NCBI RefSeq assembly: GCF_036588685.1
Contig: NC_086384.1
Coordinates: 9,624,195-9,688,194, forward strand
DNA: 64,000 nt
Source of the DNA: Mytilus trossulus
Taxonomy: Eukaryota > Mollusca > Bivalvia > Mytilida > Mytilidae
Reading direction: 5' to 3'
Shown here: in pieces, positions 1-12,200 of the stretch
Layout of the letters: every line of letters starts with the position of its first letter
Position numbering within the stretch: the stretch's first letter is position 1
Notes under the pieces: model-generated
Told to the model about the DNA's origin: nothing
The model's database searches: none
The model's input: only the letters and a program-made list of their open reading frames with translations
Program-made: the position numbers and the translations under genes

Positions 1-247
1 ATCTATAGAACGCATATATTTGTATCACCATTCAATTAGAATATAATGTTATATCACTTCCCAAAGGAAACATTTGCAATGTATTATTTTGTGCATTCAT
101 TTAAAGTAACTGGAATTGAAGAAACAAATCCGAGGTTGATATGAGAAGGGATGCAAACGTTTTACTTAATATTGATGACTATTTTATAAGAGTAATTTGT
201 TAAATAACGATGCCAGGTACTTGTATATTCAGTGCCGATGACAAAAA

Positions 248-281
248 ATGAAAACCTTCATTGGAGCCATGTTTATACAAG
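248..281 (+). CDS. Ig receptor exon 1 (start codon and signal peptide)
   Basis: The ATG at 248 opens 11 codons (MKTFIGAMFIQ), then one base before the donor g|gtatga. Joined to exon 2 it completes a hydrophobic signal peptide with a plausible cleavage after Ala17. The exon is short, so the call rests on phase and peptide character. Confidence 0.65.
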
Positions 282-3200
282 GTATGATTTATAGATAAAC
301 ATCTTACTTTTACATTGTTAATGCTATTTACGCGTAGTTATCTGTAATGAATTGGTTAAAGTTGAAACAAATCAAAGATTATGTTGGCGCAAATGAAATT
401 CTAATTGGAGCAAAAGCAAAGCACCGATATATTTAATATAGCATTATGTTACTGACGTATTTACACTTGTGTGTGTTTTGCTGCATACACTCCAAGTGAC
501 CCAAGATTTGAATCGGAATAAAATGTTGTCATACAAGAAGCGCATTTAAATTATTATGTCAAATGTATAAAATTGTGATGCAAGTTTTACGACAACTTGC
601 TTGACTTTCAGTAATAACTGACAAAAAATGAAAGTGTTTTAAAGACTTTCATTTATTGTCAGTTATTACTGAAAGTCAAACAAGTACTCGTAAAACTTGC
701 ATCACAATTTTATACATTTGATTTAAACACTTTCATTTTTTGTCAGTTATTACTGAAAGTCAAACAAGTTCTCGTAAACTTGCAGCACAATTTTATACAT
801 TTGACATCATGTCAATATATTATTTTAAAAAATATATTCCCTTTACTTTTACTTCCCTTGCTGATTTCACCATGGTACTCTACAAAGCAGAGTTGCAATA
901 GACAAAGTGCAAAAAGTACAATAATACTAGATACTCAAAATTAAATGCTTCAACATTAAAGTATATTTTTGGACTGTTTTGCCTTTGATTCTTTAAAACA
1001 GTGATACAAAAATAATACTGATATAACATACGAGTTTGTTATGATGCCACATGAAAAAACGCTCACATGAAGTGGATGTATGCAATTGTATGCAACCGTA
1101 CGGTACATTTGTTTCACCAGGATCCAATGGTTGATACAGATAAAAATTGATACATGCAACAACTGCATGTAAACTGAAAGTCTCGCTTTATCACTAGCTC
1201 AGTTAGTCAATATATTGAACTCACTTTCCTAAATCTTTGTTGATAGAGTAAAACATTTTAAACAGGGAAAAAGTTTCAATTCCGACTTGCATACTTGACT
1301 TATATGTACTGGTATTTGGCAATTCTTTACATAGGTCGGTAACAAGAACGCACGTAGTCGTCGAAATTTTCTCATAAAACAATTATACAACGCAAAGAGT
1401 GTTTTATTAGTGAGCGATACATCATAAAGAGTGAAGATTTTGACTTTTTTAGTTTAATTAACAGAAATGTATTTGTTAACCTTTGAAAAATGTACAGTTT
1501 TTACAAAGAACGCAACTCTATATTTGTGTATGAAGATTCATTCACAGCAATTGTTAGCTTTTCAGTTCCATTATCAAACTGTTTTTTTTTACTAGTTTGT
1601 AATATTAATGAGTGCATGCATTAATTTTCAAATTTACAAAGATTTTCTTTTTGTATAAGGGGGAGGGGGAGGGGTGAAATCTTTGAAGTTTTTCAAAAAT
1701 ATTTTTTTTCGATACACCTGTATAATAACATTATTTTGTGTAGGCAAAAAATCAACGTTTTGGGTCCTTATATATCATTTTGTCTCGTTTATTGTAAAAA
1801 TTGGGAAGAATGCTGTGTTTGCTATTATGAACAGAAATACAATCATAATACCACGTCAACAAAATTATTTTGATTTATGTAAAAACAAAATCTGAGTAGA
1901 AATTAACATATGTATTTATATGTATGCTGTCCTAGAAATTAATAAGTAATATGCATATGTTATATTACAGTAGCGTGCATTATTGCAGAACACTTAGAAC
2001 AAACTGAGTTCGCAAATCTGAACGACAGTGTTACACTCACATGTAAACATACTGAGAGTGCAAAGGATCCAAGATGGCGCCATGGCAACTTTATCCTTTC
2101 ATCTGGCGTTCGAATTAATGCTAAGATTTCATGGTATAAGAGGTTACAGGTTATCGTCAATAAGAAATTGGGGGAATACAATTTAAAAATATCGAATGTG
2201 TCAACAAATGATTATGGCATTTATTGGTGCGAGATGCAAATCAACAAAAAAGTATCAAGACAAAAATTCTTACTGGAGCCCAAAGGTAATGTTCTTTCCT
2301 TATATTCTAACATCCATCCGTTTACTTTCTAATGCGCATTCCCTTACATTAATTGTTATTTTAGAGGCATCCTTAACTAGGTTACTGATTTTTATAATTC
2401 AAATGATGTTTAATTCACGTTTTTTCAAACCAAGAATACGATTGGTGGTATCTAAAAAATGTTTCAAGGAGGATATATAACAAATTCCCCTTAAAGTTCT
2501 ATACTAACTTGTGATGGGGATTAACGTACTAGCTTAGATGTATTTCTTACAAACATGATAGTATATACTAGTAACTGAAAAAGTTTGTTCTATCAGATAA
2601 GTTAAACAAGCATTCAGTTTACACATGTTACTGATCAGGAAATTGATGTACGAATATTTAGTTGAAGGATGTATGTTTTACTTCCAAACAAACAGTCTAA
2701 CAATACAACAGTGTAAACATATAAAGCAGTTCATTTCTAAGCAGAAGCATGTAATACACTGTCTTTAGATCTAGTCGCAGCAAATAACTGTTCCGAAACA
2801 ACGCATTTGTTTAATCCGATAGCTAGTTAACAGACATATATTGCTTAGTAATCGGTAAACACGTTTTTATTTTTTAACTGGTTTCTTACAATACTCCTTG
2901 AAATATAATTGAGAATGAAAATTGGGAATGTGTCGAAGAGGCAACAACCCGACCAAGAGCAGATCACATACCAAAACCACCAATTGGTCTTCAACACAGA
3001 GAGAACATTCCGCAACTGAAGACGGGATTCAGCTAGCTCCGCAACAGAAAAGTGTTCAGTTTAGTGAAAATGGAAGTTACGCTAAATCTAGGAACATATA
3101 CATATATATATATATACGAGACTAAATTGAAAACTACGTTCAAACCTATGATTGCGTTGGATAAAAACCGCATTAGTTATACGTGTGTATGTAAAACAAA

Positions 3201-6200
3201 TTTCGTTGTAGAAGGGTCTAAAACAGCACTAACAACATTTTCCAAAAGACCAAACAAGTGAAAAAGTATATGTAAACAAAACGCATTTGACTAACAGGTC
3301 GAACAACTGATGTTCTTTAACCCTGCTGACTGCCATTGGCGATTGCCAAATAAAATTGATCACAAAATGTAACAAAATGGATCTTAATATAAATTTAATA
3401 CTATAAAGGAAAAAAATGGATTTGGAACACGCGCAAAAAGTTGACATGGTAAACTGTTTTGTGCAATCTCAACCCTCTCTCTATATCTTTAGCCAATGGT
3501 AATTAAGATGAAACACACAGTAAAACTTTAAAGATGACCGAGTCCGATCTCAGAATAGGTAACAGAAGAAATTAAACAAAAGAGTATGTCTTCATCATAT
3601 GAAGATCAAGCACTATCCCTCCGGTTAGGGATTGGAATCATACATCATTTAATATATATGTAAAGAACATATATCAATCCAACAACTGGTTTTAGAATAA
3701 GTGTGTTCATTCCGATGCAAAGACACTATAAGTGAATCAATATTAATTCCAAAATATGCCATATTCATTGTATTGACAATAATATACTCCTTCTGAATAA
3801 GTGTGTTTAAAGGTTTAGTAAGCGTTATTATTCACCTGTATATACATATTGACAGTTTAATCAATATCTGATTAGTTGAGACTAACCACGTGTCGTTAAA
3901 AAATCATATTCCACTCTGAAATGTACGAACTACATCGTAGGACGTTACATGTGTTTAAAGCTAGTTCACACTGCCGATCAGACCAACTCGATAAATCTCG
4001 ATCAACACAAATTCAACGACCGTTCTATTTAAATCGACAACAATGTTTAGAAAGTCTACCTTTGTGTTCATCGATCTGACTTTCTGCCCAAAAGTTTTTG
4101 ACATGTCAAAAATATTCGAGTAGGGACAAATAAGCCAGTCACTGAAAAAGAGATAAAAAATTCTTCAAGTAGAGGTCGAATTCATCGGGAAAGGATCGTG
4201 TAAAGGTCGAGATTGGTCGGAACACAAATAGTTTACAGATCAGTACTAGATCATCTCGACCTTTGCTTGACTAATATCCGATCATTTTCCGATCAACACC
4301 CACCTGTTTGACATGTGGACATGTGGTCCAGATAAACTCGATCAAAGCGACTTTTATATTTTTCTGATCCAAGACCAACTCGATCAATACCCAAACTCTA
4401 CGCGACCACATTCGACCACTCTTCGATCTTTACTCGGCCAAACACGAGTACACATGACTGCCACACGATTTTCTAAAGTGGGTGCAAATCTGATTAACTC
4501 CCGTAACTTTCCGCAAAAGACATAGTGTAACTATATATTTTCTTACTGTACACAAATCTTTTATTGCACAGTACGTGTCTGTACTTTTGCAAAAAGGGAT
4601 ACAATTTTGAAAGAGAGACAAAAAAAACAATGGAACAATTAATTTCAAAGGTCGAAAACAAACCGAGACAACCATAGCGAAAAAAATGAGAACAGACGAG
4701 AAGACAAACTGCAGGCCACATAACACATCATAGAAAACTAAAACCTGTAATGATTTCAGATGTGCAGGGAGGAATAACCGGCATTTGGGCCCTAGAAGAT
4801 TTATCATACATGAAAGTAATTGTGCATTAAAATTCATTATTAAACAGCTGATTATGCCTTCAAAGTTATTTTTATGAACATCAAGATTATAGTACTGTTT
4901 TATGGGCTATTTTTTGTTTTGTTTGACTGTCCTTAATTCCCAACCGTCCCTTCAATCCCCTTTACGATGAGGTCGATCTCGTCTAGTCGAAATCAGGCTG
5001 TTTACGAATATAGTTGTTTAAGTCTAGCTAATCAAGAAAAGATTGTGTAGAGATCGTTTATTGGTCGGAATTTATCGAATGTATATTCAATAAGTGGTCG
5101 GGTTGGCGTCGTGATTGAGTAGTTGATGAGTTTTGAAGGGTCAAACTTTTAGTCGGGTTAAAGTAGTAAACATGCCTTATCAAATATTTTGTGGTTGAAA
5201 TTCGAACAAATCAGGATAATCGAGTTGAACTGATCGCGACAGTGTGAACCTAGCTTTATATAAATCATTTTTAACTGTGTTTTGTTTTTTTATGAAACTA
5301 CTAAATTGAAAACAATTATGGTTATTGTTCTTTTCGAACCTTTATTATGCTCCGTACGATTTTTGATTGACGCAAAATTGAGAGTGAAATATATGCACAT
5401 TTTATGTCTTTTCCCTCTGTCTTATTTTTGAAAACTAAGTATATTTACAAGTTTAAAAAAAAAATCTCTTTTCTATTTAGGATGTCAAACCTTTTTTATG
5501 AGTGTATAAAATTGAGAATGGAAATGGGGAATGTGTCAAAGACCATCGAAAAAACAACAGCAGAAAGTCACCAACAGGTCTTCAATGTAGCGAGGAATTC
5601 CCGCACCCGGAGGCGTTTTTTAGCTGGACCCTAAACAAATATATAACAGTTCAGTGATAATGAACGCTATACTAATTTCCAAATTGTACACAAAAAAAAC
5701 TAAAGATAAACTAATACAGAATAAGTGTGACAATCGTCAAATAATATTCTTACAAAGTATATTTGTATCTTTTTAACAAAATATCATTATTTGTTTTGCT
5801 TGATAACAGAAAAGACGTCAACTTCACCAAGGCATGTTTTTACAACAGTGAGTCAGCATATCACAACAGGTATTTATGCAATAATTATTAGAATAACAAA
5901 AACAATGTCATGATTTTGCTTAATCATAAAAAACTTAAAATACACAAAGTGATTAAAACTAACAATTATGGTCACTCAGTTGAGAACTACTTTACCATAA
6001 GATGTTTTTTTAAATCATAGTTCTATAACTGTGACATGTCCATGTTTATGAAGCATAGCATATATCTCTAACAAGAGGTTTAGTATCATTCCCTGTTAAA
6101 AGGTTGCTGTTTGCATGAGTTAATCTCGTTGGAAGCAATTTTATAAAAAGATTATTAAATTTGTATCCTGTATATAACTTCACATGGTTCTTTCGAGTGT

Positions 6201-9200
6201 TATTCGACGTTTTTTTTGTTGAAAGCTTAATACATGTAATGGACTTTCTACATTGCTTCGTTAGCGAACCTCGGGAGAATAACTCTGCTTCTAAAGGTTA
6301 TTGTAAGATGTTTTTTTTTTTTATCTAAAAACATTTTTATTATATAAATATTAATTTTTCTTGAAGTCACATGAAATATATTATGACAAGATTAGATGAT
6401 ACTAATGTTTCTACAGATGAAAGAGAAATATTTAGCGATGGAAATATCAATTCTACTCCATTTGGCAAAGAAACAATAGGTAATGTACTACTATTTAACG
6501 TAAATACCGCTATAGCGAGTGTGGTTAAACAATATAGTAGCCATTTCAGTCACTGATTTAATTTCAAGTACATAAAAGCATATGTTTTTGGAATTATTGT
6601 GAAATAACCTATTATTGAAACTGAGAGGAATATTTTGAACTTTGTTTCAACTAGAATTGGCTTTTCGTCTTCCTTTATAATGCAAAAGTGCTTCAGTTGA
6701 ATATTGGACTTTCGCAATCAATAAGAGATAAGCTAGCACCAGGCAAACTTTTTGTTATCAATTTTCAAAAAAATTAAATTATTATAGTTGAATTTGTTTG
6801 TAAAGACCTTCACTTGCTGCTTGAACGTCAAGGACACAGTAACATAGAGACAAAATTACATTGATAGTCATAGATATGTGTTCGAAAGTTACCGTGGTTA
6901 TATGTTACATTTTTTTATAGAAATTAAAAGGTTCTTATAGCTTACATGAATTTCAGTATTATGAATATTCCGTATCTATGGCGGACAGTTCTCTTATTGG
7001 CAAAAGAACCACATATAATCATATTTATTTAACTTCGTTTGAGGGACATGTGAACTTATGCAACAACTTGGCGTCTGTCGTCGTTCGTCCGGGTCCGTCG
7101 ACATCGTAAATTATTTTCTAGAAGTTTGTTCTCTGAAGGAACTGGGCCAAATACCTTCAAAATTTAACATGTTTAAATGAATGTTCCTGGTGGTATGTAG
7201 TTTATAAAAAGTTCAGACCTACATTGTATCCGCCGTGAAATTTTCAGACGAACTGAACCATTTATTATTAGGTTGGAACTTGCTGCCTCTTTTATTAGCA
7301 TGTTTTGTTATAATTTTAAATATCATTAAGGATAAAGATAAACTGTAAACAGCAAAAATGTTCAGGTAAGTAAGAGTTACAATTACAATTAACATTGTGA
7401 AAATGTCAATTGACCCCTTTAGAAGTTATTAACCTTTAGAGACGATTTTATGCAATCTGTTCATCGTTATTGTCAACAATTTTTCAAAAGTGTATAATAC
7501 ATACACTTTTTCAAATCCCCGACCCTCCCTCAAAAGTGTACATCAATCATTTTCCGATTTTAAGACAAAAATCAATCATTCCTAATGATAAGAAGATTCT
7601 GTATATCACAGTTTATTGTAATATAGAAATTTGCATAAAAATAAAGTGAAACATATCTGACTGTTTTATTTGATGACATATATCTGTGAGGCTTGTGTTG
7701 TTTCAGAATAAAGAGCACATATATTTTGAAACATACTACTTTTGATGTACAAATTTTACGTTATTTCCTAATGCATAGATGAATAAATGGCTTCATCGCG
7801 GTAATAATAAAACCAAACCCTGCTGAAACCACAAAATTCAGGAAAATATTGAAAACAAATGTACGCTAAAAACGTTGATTTTAACCCCTCCCCAAGTGCG
7901 TGTTGTACACTTTTGAAAATGGTTGATAATTATGGTTGACCCCTTAGCGTATCTAGTTTGTAAATTGTATCCAAATTTATGATTTATCAACAAACATTGC
8001 CGCCATGTCTAAATATAGAACATAGGGGATTGGACAAAATAAGTTTTTTGATTATATCTGTAGGACTCTAAAGTGTGATGGAACTCTTTAGTGCGATGGT
8101 CACGCTAAAGTGCGACGGTCTACGCTAAAGTACGATAGTGTCTCACGTTTAAGTGCGATGGTTGTTTGTTCGCTAAAGTACGATGGTGTACCCAAAGGGT
8201 AAATTTCGAAGTATTAAAACATCGAGGTTAAATTTAAAAAATACGAAATTCGTTCATTGTCGGAATATGCAACATTTATTTGTTTAAGCTTTAATTTAAA
8301 TGCGAAAGAAATACAATGTTCGCTGAGCTTTCTCATTTTTTTCGTAGAGAGTAAAATTACACGTTTTATTTTCCTACAATGTACAGTACGAACAGATGTC
8401 TTAGCCGAAAATTTATAATTCACACATGAACTCATGCATCTCTATTTTACCGACGTTACTTTTCAATTAATTTGACGGCATTTTGACGGGAATCACAAAG
8501 TAAACTGCCACATAAATAATGATTCGAGTGTATTCGTTCGCCTCAAATAGAAGCAGGATAAGTATGCGTATACTGTTTTGTATTGGTCGACTGTTGTCAT
8601 TCTTCCAGCACTCAAAACAAGTATATACATTGTGATTCACCTGACAAAGAACACTGTTTAATTAAATCAATTACTAGTAAGTCATCAAACATTCCTAATG
8701 TATCTTCCGGCATGTTCATTTTTAATTTGTATACACGACTGTTAACGTCATTATCGAACTACGTTTCTAACGTCTTTATTTTCGCGGACCATTAGACTTT
8801 AGCGTATGGATGCATCGCACTTTAGCGTAGACCATCGCACTTTAGCGATCGTACTTTAGCGTCCCCATTGCACTCAAGAGTCCTACATATCTAAAAGACA
8901 CTCCAGCAGTTACTGATAATATGAAGGGGAGTTTAAGTGATAAATAAAAAAAAGACAGTTCATGGCAGCCTTATATTTGTTTTCATTTAACCATAGTTTG
9001 GGCATTTATATTCGATTATCTTACCCTGACTGGTAACATGTTTTGATCTACCTGTCAGACCAATATGACAATTTATTGTTTGGTTACTGTCAAGAAAATA
9101 TTTAGGGAATTGTACAGTTTTGGGTTAATTGTTATCTTTGAAATTGTTATACAAAGAGAGAAAGTGTAAAATTAATGACAAAATTGTTCAGCAAATTAAA

Positions 9201-12200
9201 ATTAACAAATAATTCAAATGCCTGATTTTGAAATTAAGAGTGGGTGTCATGAGCCCTTTGTTCATTGCCCCCGTGGACGCTTTTGTGGGGGACATATATA
9301 TATATATATATATATTCATTAAATAAAATAATAAAATAAGTAAAAAGTTGACAGTTCCATTCTATCGATTTCATCCTTCCATTAGGACTCTTCAGGATAA
9401 CTGATGTAGTGTCGCTATAGGCGACGTCGTCAAGGAGGTTTATGACGTTCCGTCATTGTTCATTATTAGTAATTCTCTGGGTTTAATTTAGATCGGAACG
9501 TTGTTATGAAATAACGTTCCATCTCTTTCCTATATGCTTCATCCCGTCTACATTTAAAGATAGGCATTATTTGAAAATACAATTAAATCAAACCTTCCGA
9601 TCCTACACGAAAGTGAAACTATGAAAAAATTGATACCGGAAGGAAACTTAATCTACAGCCGAAGACAACCTAAAAACTTAAAGAAACACTTAACCAGAGC
9701 GCGGTTCGAACCGAAGGTTAATGACTTTGAAATATAGTCTTGCGGAGATTCAAGATGCGGTGTTTGCGGTCAAGATACAAAATATTTAGAAACGGGTAAA
9801 ATGAAATCGTTTAAAGATGGCAAAAAAAATCATGTGAACGCCAATATGACTTGTAAGACAACAAATCTTATTTATTGCGTCACATGTCCTGGTTGTCACG
9901 AAAATTATATTGGACAGACCGGGAATAGTCTCTGTGAACGGGTGCGAGTTCACAAAAAAAACAAATAAAACACCCACAATACAGAAATTCGCCAATAAGT
10001 GCACATCTTGATATTTGTGGTTTAAGCATTTTCAAATAATGCCTATCTTTAAATGTTGACGGGATGAAGCATATAGGAAAGAGATGGAACGTTATTTCAT
10101 AACAACGTTCCGATCGAAATTAAACCTAGAGAATTACTAATAATGAACAATGACGGAACGTCATAAACCTCCTTGACGACGTCGCCTATAGTGACACTTC
10201 ATCAGTTATCCAGAGGAGTCCCAATGGAAGGATGAAATCGATAGAATGGAACTGTTAACTTTTTACTTATTTTATTATTTTATTTAATGAATATATATAT
10301 CTGCACATGTGAAATTTATTTTTTACGCCTATATATCTTGGTGTCACGATATCACAGTAGCATGGGTTCGAATCCCGGCGAGGGAAGAACCACAAATTTG
10401 CGAAAGCAAATTTACAGATCTAACATTGTTGGGTTGATGTTTAGACGAGTTGTATATACAATATGTACACAGCCATGTATCACCATCATTGATGGCGATC
10501 CGATGGATACATCTGTTGTAGGGTTGTCACTGACTCAAACGTACTTATGAATATAATTATTTTCTGTGACTGTATCTTACATTAATTTGTAGGATCCTTT
10601 ACTATAGATAATTTAGCTGATCTGTAACAATAACACCTTCATGCCTTATATATCATGTACTGTAGTACGACGCTGGATTAAAACTGACGTGGAAAGGTAA
10701 CACATGCCCACCGAAAACTCTTTTTTTTTGAGAGCCCAGGTGGTCGTGTGGTCTAGCAGGACGGCTGCAGTGCAGGCGATTTGGTGTCACGATATCCCAG
10801 TAGCATGGGTTCGAATCCCGGCGAGGGAATAACCACAAATTTGCAAAAGCAAATTTACAGATCTAACAGTTTTTGGTTGATGTTTAGACGAGTTGTATAT
10901 ACATTATGTACACAGCCATATATCACCATCATTGATGGCGATCCCATGGATACATATGTTGTAGGGTTGTCACTGACTCAAACGTTCTTATGAATATAAT
11001 TATTTTCTGTGACTGTATCTTACATTAATTTGTAGGATCCTTTACTATAGATAATTTAGCTGATCTGTAACAATAACATCTTCATGCCTTATATATTATG
11101 TACTGTAGTACGCCGCTAGATTAAAACTGACTAGGAAAGGTAACACATGCTCACCAAAAGCTCTTTTTTTGAGAGCCCAGGTGGTCGTGTGGTCTAGCGG
11201 GACGGCTGCAGTGCAGGCGATTTGGTGTCACGATATCACAGTAACATGGGTTCGAATCCCGGCGAGGGAAGAACCACAAATTTGCGAAAGCAAATTTACA
11301 GATCTAACATTGTTGGGTTGATGTTTAGACGAGTTGTATATACATTATGTACACAGCCATGTATCACCATCATTGATGGCGATCCGATGGATACATCTGT
11401 TGTAGGGTTGTCACTGACTCAGACGTACTTATGAATATAATTATTTTCTGTGACTGTATCTTACATTAATTTGTAGGATCCTTTACTATAGATAATTTAG
11501 CTGATCTGTAACAATAACATCTTCATGCCTTATATATTATGTACTGTAGTACGCCGCTAGATTAAAACTGACTAGGAAAGGTAACACATGCTCACCAAAA
11601 GCTCTTTTTTTGAGAGCCCAGGTGGTCGTGTGGTCTAGCAGGACGGCTGCAGTGCAGGCGATTTGGTGTCACGATATCACAGTTACATGGGTTCGAATCC
11701 CGGCGAGGGAAGAACCAAAAATTTGCGAAAGCAAATTTACAGATCTTACATTGTTGGGTTGATGTTTAGACGAGTTGTATATATATATATACATATACTG
11801 GGCGTCCGTCCGTCTATTCGTCCGCCAGTCCGCCCGGTCCTATTAAAATGGCAATCATATGGCATTTGATTTGAAGCCTTCATTTCTCAAAAGTATTAAT
11901 AAAACGTTTAAAAGAACAATTAAAAGGGCATTTTTTGTTATTGTCCTTTATGATTAAATACTTGAAATGCGGGAGACGTTTGTAATCTGTTCTTACATTT
12001 GTTTAATATTTCTCTTTAAATTTAGGTATATCAGCGGATAATTACATCAATTATGTCATATTTGCAATTGGATTTGTGGTAGTATTATGTGCATCAGTCT
12101 CGTGCAATTGTTTCGTGAGTTATTGCAGGAAAAGAAGAAGAAGAAAATTGAAAATACAACCTCGACATACAGATATTCATAGCGAGATTGAACAGTCTCA

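Noticed and set aside
1674-1895. 73-codon ORF as signal-peptide exon of the Ig receptor
   Set aside because: It starts at GTG after a G-rich run, has no donor in the required phase, and the ATG at 248 fits better.
4430-4837. 135-codon minus-strand ORF
   Set aside because: It lies inside the 3957-5257 inverted-repeat element, Cys/Phe-rich composition from AT-rich DNA, no family resemblance to a transposase.
8100-8200. CRISPR-like array of short words
   Set aside because: Spacing is irregular, the same words occur inverted at the other end of a transposable element, and the host is eukaryotic.
10732-10830. A true tRNA gene
   Set aside because: The A-box and B-box are present but a full cloverleaf with matched acceptor stem could not be drawn, and the unit is tandemly repeated with a long SINE-like body.
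10287-11869. Repeated ORFs of 68-87 codons containing SRYHSSMGSNPGEG-like peptides
   Set aside because: They are translations of the tRNA-like 441-bp tandem unit; the NPGEG part is the B-box region read through. No coding signature.
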